A stretch of DNA of 64,000 bases from an uncultured Desulfobacterales bacterium (GTDB lineage: Bacteria; Desulfobacterota; Desulfobulbia; Desulfobulbales; Desulfocapsaceae), in the NCBI GenBank assembly GCA_937915545.1, contig CALGIJ010000019.1:1-64000 (forward strand). The letters are read 5' to 3'. Numbering within the stretch: position 1 is the first letter of the stretch; each line of letters starts with the position of its first letter. Under the pieces are notes generated by a model. That model ran no database searches, was not told the origin of the DNA, and was given only the letters and a program-made list of their open reading frames with translations. Below, piece by piece: positions 43,414 through 51,005 of this stretch. A program made the translations under genes and the position numbers.

Positions 43414-43740
43414 TCAGGCTGCCCGTTCCTCGATGCGCATCAGGAACGGCAGACCGTGCTTGATCTCGAGCAGGCAGACTTTTCCGCTGCCCATCTGCGC
43501 GAGGTGCTCCAGCAGCGCCACGACCTCTTGCTTGAGAATGAAGTCATCCTGGTCGCGCTCGGGCCGGGGACCGCTCTGTCCAGCCAGCTTGATCTCGCGC
43601 TCGATGACCGTGTCAGGGGTGAGTTCCGGCTCGCCGTCGCGGACCGGAATGTTGGTGATGCGGCCGAAGTTGATGTCCTGCATCAACTCGATGAGTCGCC
43701 GCTTCGGTGGGGTGAGGTGTGCTTTGTTGACTTGTGCCAC
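43414..43740 (-). CDS. Early phage protein of unknown function
   Basis: A 108-residue protein starting AQVNKAHLTPPKRRLIELMQDINFGRITNIPV. GTG 43740 follows AAGGAGACTGGCA. The middle is basic then acidic with a helical end. Such proteins often open early operons of related prophages, but I cannot name the family. It precedes the sigma gene, with a structured leader between. Confidence 0.55.
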   Translation of the reverse strand: MAQVNKAHLTPPKRRLIELMQDINFGRITNIPVRDGEPELTPDTVIEREIKLAGQSGPRPERDQDDFILKQEVVALLEHLAQMGSGKVCLLEIKHGLPFLMRIEERAA

Positions 43741-43798
43741 TGCCAGTCTCCTTGTTCGGAAGTTCTGGCACGCCCGGTGGCCAACCCTGTGCTGACCA

Positions 43799-43849
43799 AT
43801 AAAAAACGCCGGATCGCGCCTTCATTGGGGAAGGCGCTACATCCGGCGT
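43799..43849 (-). terminator. Terminator of the QueC-like operon
   Basis: A long stem: ACGCCGGAT (43806-43814) pairs with ATCCGGCGT (43841-43849), and inside it GCGCCTTC with GAAGGCGC. On the minus strand it is followed by a run of T. It lies 65 bp past the QueC-like stop and isolates this operon from the phage genes to the left. Confidence 0.8.
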
Positions 43850-43913
43850 CGCAATGGCTACATTTGGCGTAGCGGAAATATTTTTTAGTTTTTTCTTCCT
43901 GGGTGGCCCCGGG

Positions 43914-46016
43914 TCACTCGTTGACTATCGGGCGGACCTCCCAAACGATCTCCTCTTCGGTCCGGTAGACCGGTTCGTTGCCGCACTTGATGGACTCCTT
44001 CAGGTGGGCGGCCAGCGGCTTGTCATACTTTTCCAGATACGTGATGGCCCGGTTCACGGCACTCCGGAAGGCGTCGCGGATGTTCTTCCGCTTGTCGTTG
44101 GATTTCCGGAGTTTGCCACCCAGACCAACCGCCTCGTTGATTGCGGCGGTGATCTGGGTCATTTCGTTCTCGAGCCGCTGGATTTCGGCATCGTTGTTTT
44201 CTGCCCGGGCTTCTTCAATTTCCCGAAGAAGCTCGTGAGCCGTCTCCCGGTATTGCTCGACGGCCTTGCGGTCGGCAACGAAGCCGGTATCACCCAACGG
44301 AACCCCCTGGGTGACCTGAAAACCTTCATCGGTCTCATTGGAGTTCAGGACCGCGTTGCAGCTATCGATGGCGAACCCGCAGACGATCTCGTAGACCGAG
44401 GTTTCCTTGTTCGGCCTTGCCAGGAGGAAATTGATGTACTCGGCCCCTTTATCAACACCCGTCACAAGCACTTCGGCGTTGCCGTTAAAGCGTGCCGCCC
44501 AGACACCCCCGCGCTTCCTGAAGTAGTTGTCCGGCTGCTTCTGCTCAACCGGAATGGCGGGGACGGAGATTACCGATCCCGATTCATAGACCGTCCTGAG
44601 TAGGCAGTCTCCCGGCAAGGTGCGTTGGCCGATGGCGGTGATGTTGCGGCCAACCATTGTGTCCATTGCATCGCAGACCTCCTTGGCGTGGCGCTTGTAA
44701 AGGTCATAGACCTTCTGGGCCACTTTTCCGGAGTTCCCATTAAGGTAGCGGAAGACCCGACTGACCTCGCTGAATCGGGCGATAAACTGGGTGATGTCGT
44801 CCTGCTCGCGTACCTGATTGGCACGCTCCAGGTACGCGGCTGTCATGATCTTGTCCTCGTCCTTGCTTCGGCTTTGGGTGAAGATGTCGGCTTTATAGGC
44901 TTCCACTGGGTCATATTGATCGGCTTTTGCCGCAATCATGGCAAAACGCCTGTCGATACACTGGGAACACGTTCCGCAATGCGTATGGTGATTGGTCATC
45001 TCCCAGGTATGGGTGCAGGTGGTCGATGCCGCGATCATGTCCTGGCATCCGGCCTTGGTGATCACCTCGATGACACCGGCCTTGGTTTTCCAGATGTAGG
45101 GATTCTCAATCGTGAACGGTTCGCCAGCCACCAGGCTGATGATTTCCTGAAAACCTCGGATCACCCTGGGGTGGGTGGTGCGTGTTGCCCGGCCGCCGAC
45201 TACCTGAGCGCAGACCGGCAGATTCAAACTGATGACCCCGTTTTCGTAAAAACGGACGCTTTTCAGATTGAGCATTTTTGCGATGGTCGCCCCGATAGAC
45301 ACATAGAGGAAGGATCGGCTGCGCTGGGTGTACTCGTAGTTCAGCCCCTTGTTCTTGTTGACCCGGACGCCGATGTGTAGCGGGGCGTTTTCCCCAGCCT
45401 TGTCGGCAATCATCTTTTCCAGTCGCCGGTGGCGCGTGTTGAGCTTCGGTGTCGATTTGTGGGTAACAAGGACGACCTTGTGTTTTTCATTCAGAACTTC
45501 ATCGATGGCTCCCGCCAGCGAGTCCAGCCCACCTGAAAACATCACTACCTGTTCCGGATAGCCGAAGAGCCGTCCGTCATCATCAAATTTCAGATATCCC
45601 TGGAATGCCTGAGCCTCTTTCAGTTTGACGAACTCGAAGTGATAGTTGTCGTCAGACAAGAAACCAAGCGTGGAGCGCAGCGCCTGGTGGATATCGTCTC
45701 CGTTCCAAAAATCTGGCTTCCGCACCGGGATGATGAAGTGCAGATCCCTGCGCCAGCCATGGCCAAAAGAATCGACGTCGTCGGCCCCTCGTGGGATGGC
45801 CTGATCGGCACTGTAAACGTAGGTGGCGATTTCGAGCAGGTCCTGGAAAGAATCAGGCACGTCCTTGCTCATCTTTTTGTGGATGTCTTCAATGCGTAGG
45901 GTGATCTTGTCCGGCCCATCCTTGCCCCAAAGGCGCAGGCGCAGATCACGGTCAGGATTTTCTTCAATCCCATCGGTCGGTGCGTTCCCACAGATGATAT
46001 ATCGTTTATCTTGCAT
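43914..46016 (-). CDS. QueC-like PP-loop enzyme with extra domains (candidate defence enzyme)
   Basis: A 700-residue protein. The N-terminal 150 residues match nothing I know. A QueC-type PP-loop ATPase follows: VVMFSGGLDSLAGA (161-166 SGGLDS), NYEYTQRSRSFLYVSIGA, and a zinc site with C334, C347, C350 and C353 (HCGTCSQCIDRR). QueC turns 7-carboxy-7-deazaguanine into preQ0; QueC relatives in Qat and type IV CBASS defence instead attach a deazaguanine to a partner protein. Residues about 610-690 resemble a helical C-terminal domain seen in bacterial signalling ATPases (KRKNIRDAFRSAVNRAITYL). No other queuosine gene is present, so ordinary preQ0 synthesis is unlikely. It overlaps the upstream gene by 11 bases. 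Confidence 0.7.
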   Translation of the reverse strand: MQDKRYIICGNAPTDGIEENPDRDLRLRLWGKDGPDKITLRIEDIHKKMSKDVPDSFQDLLEIATYVYSADQAIPRGADDVDSFGHGWRRDLHFIIPVRKPDFWNGDDIHQALRSTLGFLSDDNYHFEFVKLKEAQAFQGYLKFDDDGRLFGYPEQVVMFSGGLDSLAGAIDEVLNEKHKVVLVTHKSTPKLNTRHRRLEKMIADKAGENAPLHIGVRVNKNKGLNYEYTQRSRSFLYVSIGATIAKMLNLKSVRFYENGVISLNLPVCAQVVGGRATRTTHPRVIRGFQEIISLVAGEPFTIENPYIWKTKAGVIEVITKAGCQDMIAASTTCTHTWEMTNHHTHCGTCSQCIDRRFAMIAAKADQYDPVEAYKADIFTQSRSKDEDKIMTAAYLERANQVREQDDITQFIARFSEVSRVFRYLNGNSGKVAQKVYDLYKRHAKEVCDAMDTMVGRNITAIGQRTLPGDCLLRTVYESGSVISVPAIPVEQKQPDNYFRKRGGVWAARFNGNAEVLVTGVDKGAEYINFLLARPNKETSVYEIVCGFAIDSCNAVLNSNETDEGFQVTQGVPLGDTGFVADRKAVEQYRETAHELLREIEEARAENNDAEIQRLENEMTQITAAINEAVGLGGKLRKSNDKRKNIRDAFRSAVNRAITYLEKYDKPLAAHLKESIKCGNEPVYRTEEEIVWEVRPIVNE

Positions 46017-46794
46017 CGGCTCGCGCTCCTTCTTTTAGCTCGTCCTTCATCTTTTTCAGCGCGTAAGAGGCGAAGCCATTGGAAGACTCCCTGGAGATGT
46101 CACCACCTTCTTCGTACCTGTGCTTCGAAAACCAATCTGCTGAAAACTGCTCGACGATCAGGGACGCCTCTTTACAGTGCGTGTTCAGAGCCTTCTCGAA
46201 TTGTCCCATTTCATTCATGGTGGCAAAGCGCTGGCCCTCGCCCAGATGGGTAGCCAGCGTTTTTGAGAGGAAGTAGTTCATGCTCTCGTTGGTCAGCTTG
46301 GCGAAGAAAGTCCGCGACAGCTCTCCGAACTCCCGCTTTTTCCCGAGCGCTGCCAGTGCGGCCCGAACATCATCTGGCCCGGGGGCGAAGAGAGACGGCA
46401 GTTTTGGTGAGATGTGCTCTACCAGGGCTCCGACCAATGCACGCTGAGACATTTCACCGAGGTCGGATCGGCCACCGTTGGACTCCAATTTGTTATCCAG
46501 GGCCTCGGAGACTGCGGCTGCAAGATCGGGAAGAGATGTATCCTGCGGCAGGTTGACGCCGAGGGATTGGAGATGCTCGCCGAGGTTCTCCTTTTTTGCG
46601 GCAATGGCGAGTTGCGTCATCAACCAGACCGCCTCGGTGAACCCCTTATCGTTGAGCACGAAGGTGAATGCTTTATCGGCTGCCCGGATTGTTGCGTTTG
46701 CGATTTGGGACACGTCGGCACCGGCCGTGATCAGGCCGACCACCTCTTTCCATGCCCTCGACCTCGGAAGGCTTCCAAGTCTGACGTGCCCCAT
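46006..46794 (-). CDS. Partner protein of the QueC-like enzyme, N-terminus Met-Gly
   Basis: A 262-residue mostly helical protein starting MGHVRLGSLPRSRAWKEVV, followed by Ala/Leu-rich helices and FFAKLTNESMNYFLSKTLATH. Family not named by me. The glycine after the initiator Met would be exposed by methionine aminopeptidase; N-terminal glycine partners are, as I recall, what QueC-like conjugating enzymes of Qat and type IV CBASS modify. I seem to recall relatives with a conserved MGHVRLG start beside QueC-like genes, unverified. It lies 33 bp after the winged-helix gene and overlaps the QueC-like gene. Confidence 0.6.
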   Translation of the reverse strand: MGHVRLGSLPRSRAWKEVVGLITAGADVSQIANATIRAADKAFTFVLNDKGFTEAVWLMTQLAIAAKKENLGEHLQSLGVNLPQDTSLPDLAAAVSEALDNKLESNGGRSDLGEMSQRALVGALVEHISPKLPSLFAPGPDDVRAALAALGKKREFGELSRTFFAKLTNESMNYFLSKTLATHLGEGQRFATMNEMGQFEKALNTHCKEASLIVEQFSADWFSKHRYEEGGDISRESSNGFASYALKKMKDELKEGARADAR

Positions 46795-46827
46795 GTCGAT
46801 CTCCTTATTTTTCGCGACCCAGCATCG

Positions 46828-47061
46828 TTATTCGGGCCTCCTGATGACGACGATGCTTCGGGCCTTACGAGCTTCTTTCTTCAGATAGCCTTTCCGTACC
46901 AGTTGAGCGATCTGCTCGTGGGCGCTCGCGTGGCTGATACCAAGGACTTCCGACAATTCTTTCACCGTTGGCGGCAACCCCTTTTCATCGATGATTTGGC
47001 AAATGACCCTCAGCGTGTTTGCTTGTGGGTCGGTTATTTCCGATACCTTTTTCTTTCCCAT
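46828..47061 (-). CDS. LexA-like winged-helix regulator of the QueC operon
   Basis: A 77-residue protein that is just a winged helix: DPQANTLRVICQIIDEKGLPPTVKELSEVLGISHASAHEQIAQLVRKGYL, close to the DNA-binding domain of LexA without its protease domain. GGAGCAATCGCC precedes the ATG. It is first in the operon, and a palindrome lies within the spacer of its promoter, so it is probably an autorepressor. Confidence 0.75.
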   Translation of the reverse strand: MGKKKVSEITDPQANTLRVICQIIDEKGLPPTVKELSEVLGISHASAHEQIAQLVRKGYLKKEARKARSIVVIRRPE

Positions 47062-47117
47062 GGCGATTGCTCCGTGTCGTAGCCACTGAGCGGATTAAGC
47101 CCAATTTATGACCACAA

Positions 47118-47146
47118 AATATACGACCTGATGAACATCAGGTCAA
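47118..47146 (-). promoter_or_regulatory. Sigma-70 promoter with embedded palindromic operator
   Basis: On the minus strand TTGACC, 17 nt, TATATT form a good housekeeping promoter for the winged-helix/QueC operon. The palindrome GACCTGAT-GAAC-ATCAGGTC (47125-47144) fills the spacer and overlaps the -35 box; a bound repressor would block polymerase. This promoter type differs from the phage motif, so the operon is expressed in the lysogen. Confidence 0.7.
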
Positions 47147-47172
47147 TCAAAAAAACAGGACTTCTCGTCTGA

Positions 47173-47205
47173 TTCCGTCATCTTGCACGTCCCTCCGGTA
47201 GGTAA
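47173..47205 (+). promoter_or_regulatory. Phage sigma-type promoter motif on the plus strand
   Basis: It reads TTCCGTC, 17 nt, GGTAGGTAA followed by C. Spacer length, the CC before the -10-like box and both boxes follow the consensus with one change in the -10 box. It is the only clear plus-strand copy and faces the recombinase operon, first start 152 bp downstream. Confidence 0.6.
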
Positions 47206-47357
47206 CGAACGCAAGTCCGGTTCAAGCCGGATGTAACCAGATAACCGACCAGAGGCGGAGCTGAGGCGGTTGTGGGTGCCATAGAACGCGCATCCCGACC
47301 GCCGCCGTTTTCTGGTATCCACGCCATCCAGCCCCCCGGTCCAACCGGAGGTGTTCG

Positions 47358-47600
47358 ATGTTGGATGTACAGGAAATGAATGATGGGCCAGGGACGGATG
47401 ACCTTGACAAAAACGGCAAACCCGGCCGCCTGTCGGGTGAGGCGAGGCTCCAGTCAGCCGCCTCCATTCTGGCCACGGCGATCCTGCGCCGAATGGCAAA
47501 AAACGCATGTGTGGGCAATGAGTTAGAGGTTTTCGAAGATTCTTCCCCTGTGCTCGGAGAAGGACTTGATTCATTGCCGGAACAGAGCATTCATTCATGA
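47358..47600 (+). CDS. Small protein opening the lysogeny operon
   Basis: An 80-residue acidic protein with GGAGG six bases before ATG 47358. Residues 33-50 form a short helix (SAASILATAILRRMAKN); the rest looks disordered. It lies 34 bp before the DUF2924 gene. Function unknown. Confidence 0.5.
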   Translation: MLDVQEMNDGPGTDDLDKNGKPGRLSGEARLQSAASILATAILRRMAKNACVGNELEVFEDSSPVLGEGLDSLPEQSIHS

Positions 47601-47634
47601 CAACTCGTCCGGAAACCAAAATAAGGAGTTGAAA

Positions 47635-48159
47635 ATGAATGAGTTACAGAACGCCGCCACCGGCGGCAAGATCCAGGACCGAACCCGAAACTCAGTCCTT
47701 CGGCAGATGGCCCTGCTGCAATCCATGTCCCTGGAGCAGCTCCGGGAAAAATGGCTCGACCTCTACGGAGAAGAGCCACCCCAGTACAAGAAACAATTCC
47801 TCATCAAGCGGCTGGCCTATCGCATCCAGGAGCTTTTCTACGGCGGGCTGTCCGAACAGGCCAAGGTCCATCTCCAGCAGGCCGCCAAGGAGGACCCGGT
47901 CGCCACTGTCAATCGACGCATCCCAGAAGAGCGGAAATCGAACGAAGCGATCCTGCCCGGGACCAGACTGGTGCGGGTCTGGAACGACCGGCGCTATGAG
48001 GTGATCGTCCTTGCCGATGGCTACGAGTTCGAAGGCCGCACCTTCCGGTCGCTCAGCGCGGTGGCCAGGGAGATCACCGGGACCAGGTGGAACGGCAAGG
48101 TCTTTTTCGGACTGAAGAAGGTTTACGGCAGAAAAGCCGAGGGAGGTTCGGATGCTTGA
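47635..48159 (+). CDS. DUF2924 protein
   Basis: A 174-residue protein: LEQLREKWLDLYGEEPPQYKKQFLIKRLAYRIQELFYGGLS, then PGTRLVRVWNDRRYEVIVLADGYEFEGRTFRSLSAVAREITGTRWNG, both diagnostic of DUF2924. These proteins nearly always precede a large serine recombinase, as here, and may be accessory DNA-binding factors. AAGGAG precedes ATG 47635, and the end overlaps the recombinase start by 8 bases. Confidence 0.88.
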   Translation: MNELQNAATGGKIQDRTRNSVLRQMALLQSMSLEQLREKWLDLYGEEPPQYKKQFLIKRLAYRIQELFYGGLSEQAKVHLQQAAKEDPVATVNRRIPEERKSNEAILPGTRLVRVWNDRRYEVIVLADGYEFEGRTFRSLSAVAREITGTRWNGKVFFGLKKVYGRKAEGGSDA

Positions 48160-49738
48160 TAACAGCAATGTCGCGCCGGGCAAAAACAAGACCCTGCGCT
48201 GTGCCATCTACACCCGCAAGAGCCACGAGGAAGGTCTCGAACAGGAGTTCAACTCGTTGGATGCGCAACGGGAATCGGCGGAACACTATATCGAAGCCCA
48301 GAGGATGCGTGGCTGGACGGCTCTGCCGGATCGCTACGACGATGGTGGATTCTCGGGTGGAAACATGGAGCGCCCGGGGCTGCGTCGCCTGCTGGCGGAC
48401 ATCAATGCCGGGAAGATTGACGTGATCGTGGTCTACAAGGTCGACCGGCTGTCCCGCTCGCTGCTGGACTTCATGAAGATGATCGACCTCTTCAACGAGA
48501 AGGGTGTCAGCTTCGTCTCGGTCACCCAGCACTTCAGCACCACCGACCCCACCGGACGGATGTTTCTCGGCATCCTGATCACCTTCGCCCAGTACGAGCG
48601 GGAGGTCATCGCCGAGCGCATCCGGGACAAGGTGGCGGCCGCCAAGCGCCGGGGGAAATACTGCGGCGGCGTACCCATTCTTGGATACGACGTCGACCGG
48701 GACAACAAGAAGCTGCTGGTCAACCCGGATGAAGCCAGGACGGTGCAGTACATCTTCCGCCGATTCATCCAGATCGGCTCGGCCAAGAAGCTGGGCCAGG
48801 AATTGAACGAACAGGGATACCGCACAAAAGCCTGGACCACCAAGAAAGGCAAGGTTCGCGAGGGCTCAGAATGGAATACAGGCCACATCTACCGGCTGCT
48901 GAACAACCGGGTCTATATCGGCGAGATTGCCCACAAGGATCGCAGCTACCCCGGTGAGCACGAAGGAATCATCGACCGGACGACCTGGGACAAGGTGCAG
49001 GCCATCCTGGAGGACAACAAACCGGTCAAGGTTTCCATGGCAAGAACCAAAATGGTCGCCCCGCTGAAAGGCGTCATCCGCTGCGGCCACTGCGGATGCG
49101 CGATGGGACCGACCTACGCCCGCAAGAACGGCCGCCACTACACCTATTACATCTGCCAGAAGGACAGCAAGCGGACCGTGAGCCGGTGCCCCCTCAAACG
49201 GATTCCCGCCGGGGACATCGAGCAGGCCGTGGTCGAGCAGTTGAGCGCGGTGTTCCGCACGCCGACGCTGGTGGCCAAAACCTACTTCGCGGCCCGGGAC
49301 ATCGAGCAGGTGGAGCGGGAGCGGCTGTTCAAGCAGAAAGCCCAACTCGAAATGGAGCTGTCGCAGGCGCGGGAGCAAGCCATCGAACTTATGAAACCCG
49401 GCAACGATCAGCCGGGCAAGACCGAGATGCTCACGACCGTCAACCGCCAGGCGGTCGAGCTCTCGAAACAACTGACGCACGTGAGCGAGCGATGCAGAGC
49501 CTACCGGGGGAACAACATCACGGAACAGGACGTTTCGGAGGCCTTCCAGAATGTCGAGGGCTTCTGGGAGGACCTTTTCCCGGTGGAGCGAAACCGGCTC
49601 ATCCGCCTCCTGGTGGATAAGGTCGAGATCCGCGAGACCGGAATCGACATGGAGCTGCGCACCAACGGGCTGACTACGCTCATCGCCGAGCTGGCCGGTC
49701 TGGCATGCGAAGTCACCGAACGGAGGGCAAGCCGATGA
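48152..49738 (+). CDS. Large serine recombinase (probable phage integrase)
   Basis: A 528-residue enzyme. The resolvase domain has CAIYTRKSHEEGLEQEFNSLDAQRES with the nucleophilic Ser near residue 23, VVYKVDRLSRSLLDF and TPTGRMFLGILITFAQYEREVIAERIRDK. A recombinase domain follows, then a zinc ribbon (RCGHCGCAM...YICQKD..RCPLKRI) and a coiled coil (EQVERERLFKQKAQLEMELSQARE). It probably catalyses attP x attB integration of the prophage. Confidence 0.92.
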   Translation: MLDNSNVAPGKNKTLRCAIYTRKSHEEGLEQEFNSLDAQRESAEHYIEAQRMRGWTALPDRYDDGGFSGGNMERPGLRRLLADINAGKIDVIVVYKVDRLSRSLLDFMKMIDLFNEKGVSFVSVTQHFSTTDPTGRMFLGILITFAQYEREVIAERIRDKVAAAKRRGKYCGGVPILGYDVDRDNKKLLVNPDEARTVQYIFRRFIQIGSAKKLGQELNEQGYRTKAWTTKKGKVREGSEWNTGHIYRLLNNRVYIGEIAHKDRSYPGEHEGIIDRTTWDKVQAILEDNKPVKVSMARTKMVAPLKGVIRCGHCGCAMGPTYARKNGRHYTYYICQKDSKRTVSRCPLKRIPAGDIEQAVVEQLSAVFRTPTLVAKTYFAARDIEQVERERLFKQKAQLEMELSQAREQAIELMKPGNDQPGKTEMLTTVNRQAVELSKQLTHVSERCRAYRGNNITEQDVSEAFQNVEGFWEDLFPVERNRLIRLLVDKVEIRETGIDMELRTNGLTTLIAELAGLACEVTERRASR

Positions 49739-50157
49739 AAATGAAGCCGACCATTACCGTAGCCGACAACGGCAACCTGCAGATCCATATCCCGATGCTG
49801 ATCCGGCGCATGCGCGGCCGCAAGACGGTCATCGCTCCCCAGGCACTGGATGGAGAAATCACCGGAGCGCAGGAACCGGTGCAGTCCGCCGTCCTCCAGG
49901 CGCTGGGAAGGGCCTTTTCTTGGGCCGACATCCTCGAATCCGGCCAGATCAAGTCCATCAGCGAGCTTGCCCGTACCCTTGACGTCGATGGCTCGTATGT
50001 GGCCCGCATCCTCAAACTGACGACCCTGGCCCCCGACATCGTCGAAGCCCTGATCAACGGTGAGGAACCCAACGGGCTCTCGCTGGCCAAGCTGACCCAG
50101 ACCTTTCCAGAGGACTGGGCCGAGCAGCGCCGCCAGTTCGGCTTTGCCACCGACTGA
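49735..50157 (+). CDS. ParB/KorB-like HTH protein paired with the serine recombinase
   Basis: A 140-residue protein. After a beta-rich start (KPTITVADNGNLQIHIPML), residues about 80-125 form a ParB-like helix-turn-helix: KSISELARTLDVDGSYVARILKLTTLAPDIVEAL. It overlaps the recombinase stop (ATGA) with GGAGG before it. Third member of a known trio with DUF2924 and recombinase; it may be a recombination directionality or regulatory factor. Confidence 0.75.
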   Translation: MKMKPTITVADNGNLQIHIPMLIRRMRGRKTVIAPQALDGEITGAQEPVQSAVLQALGRAFSWADILESGQIKSISELARTLDVDGSYVARILKLTTLAPDIVEALINGEEPNGLSLAKLTQTFPEDWAEQRRQFGFATD

Positions 50158-50184
50158 CGACCGGACCGGAGACCGCCCCAGAGA

Positions 50185-50213
50185 GCCGACCATCAGCGTC
50201 GGCTTTTCTTCTT
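50185..50213 (+). terminator. Terminator of the recombinase operon
   Basis: GCCGAC (50185-50190) pairs with GTCGGC (50198-50203), followed by a T-rich run. It lies 28 bp after the HTH gene stop and closes the lysogeny operon. Confidence 0.75.
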
Positions 50214-50522
50214 TAGGGGGCAGGAAGCCGGAGTTGACCGCGCTTCTTTTCATGGCCGAGGCGGGCGATTTCGAAAAAAACGTCCGGTTGCGGCATCGAA
50301 CGACGCCCTAAGACAACCGCCAAAAATGGCAATCAGCCGCAAACCCATATCAATCAAGGATGTAGCTTTCCGGACGAGCTTCGGACTTGGTCCGGAGAAA
50401 ACAGAGAATCAGGGGCCAAACAGAGAAAGAAAGGCGGGAGGATGGGGAGAATCGATGGTGCGAAGAGGTGCTTTGGAAAGATGTGAAACGGGCGCAACCC
50501 CTTTAGAAACAAGGGGAAAAAG
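50214..50522. other. Gene-free stretch between prophage and ssrA terminator
   Basis: Open frames here lack ribosome sites and protein-like composition. A CCCCTT/AAGGGG hairpin occurs near 50498-50517. The prophage attachment site may lie here, but I found no repeat to prove it. Confidence 0.4.
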
Positions 50523-50568
50523 AAAACCCGTCACCCCGGAGAATGACCCCAGAGAGACGGGTTTGTCT
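50523..50568 (-). terminator. Displaced rho-independent terminator of ssrA
   Basis: AAACCCGTC and GACGGGTTT form the stem; on the minus strand TTCTTTTT follows. It lies 8 bp beyond the ssrA 3'-end duplicate at 50577-50595, in the right orientation to end tmRNA transcription. Insertion of the 10-kb element has moved it away from the intact gene. Confidence 0.75.
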
Positions 50569-50576
50569 TTTCTAAA

Positions 50577-50595
50577 TGGTGGAGGCGGCGGGAGT
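50577..50595. repeat. att direct repeat, distal copy
   Basis: TGGTGGAGGCGGCGGGAGT, identical to the 3' terminal 19 bases (complement) of ssrA at 60651-60669. The flanking bases differ on both sides, so the crossover lies within these 19 bp. Confidence 0.88.
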
Positions 50596-50855
50596 TTATC
50601 TCACGCCAAATACCACCGCTTAAGTACTTAGATTTCTTGCAAAATGTCGTTCGCCAACTTTGTCGAATGTCTCAACAATGTTTGTGTGAAATGTACAAGG
50701 TTGATGAGACCAATATACGCGATTTCGTGATAAAAATACAGCTTTTCCTCCATCTCGTTGCACAAACACTCGCACTTCACGAGTAACTCTCGATACCCGC
50801 TCGATCTCACTTCCAAAAGTCATTGAAGCGTCGATGACTTTTTGCCGTCTCCTCC

Positions 50856-50973
50856 GTATTGGAACTCGATACTTGAGTATCAAGGTCCAATACGTAACAC
50901 GACGAGCAGATTTTTCACACCTGAAAAATTCTGCCGCCGAGAGGGCGCAAACCAGTCCTACGTCCGGACTGGT
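50856..50973. repeat. Nested stem-loops upstream of relaxase (candidate oriT)
   Basis: Three stems in 120 bp. First, GTATTGGA..GATACT-tg-AGTATC..TCCAATAC (50856-50893), a 38-bp interrupted palindrome. Second, GCAGATTTTTCA with TGAAAAATTCTGC (50906-50934). Third, ACCAGTCC with GGACTGGT (50951-50973). They lie just before the relaxase-like gene, where oriT is usually found. The nick site is not identifiable by eye. The rest of 50596-51005 holds no gene I can support. Confidence 0.45.
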
Positions 50974-51005
50974 TGGTGCCTTAATATGTTAGACAGAGCC
51001 ACATC

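Larger units (their letters stand above)
1..50213. mobile_element. Contractile-tailed prophage (left end outside the window)
   Basis: The block holds a coherent tailed-phage genome: terminases, portal, head morphogenesis, protease/scaffold, capsid, connectors, sheath, tube, tape measure, baseplate genes, replication genes, a sigma factor and a serine recombinase. The sheath and tube mark a myovirus-like tail. Structural and replication genes run leftward, while lysogeny genes and some cargo run rightward. Baseplate wedge, tail fibre, lysozyme and repressor are not seen and may lie left of base 1. The right limit is set at the terminator after the serine-recombinase operon; no phage att site was recognised. 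Copies of one promoter-like motif from base 25 to 47205 tie the block together. An IS91-type composite interrupts it at about 60-4705. Confidence 0.85.

Noticed and set aside
43914..46794. Ordinary queuosine biosynthesis operon
   Set aside because: QueD, QueE, QueF, GCH-I and TGT genes are absent, the enzyme is about three times the length of QueC, and the neighbours are phage genes.
25..47205. Reading the dispersed motif as a terminator or structural RNA repeat
   Set aside because: The two boxes are not complementary beyond three bases and the spacer is not conserved, while its length is fixed. Most copies lie just before start codons, not after operons with a T-run.
50326..50631. 101-codon frame at the ssrA terminator and att repeat
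   Set aside because: It reads through the displaced terminator and the att site, has no ribosome site and a Gly/Arg-rich low-complexity sequence.
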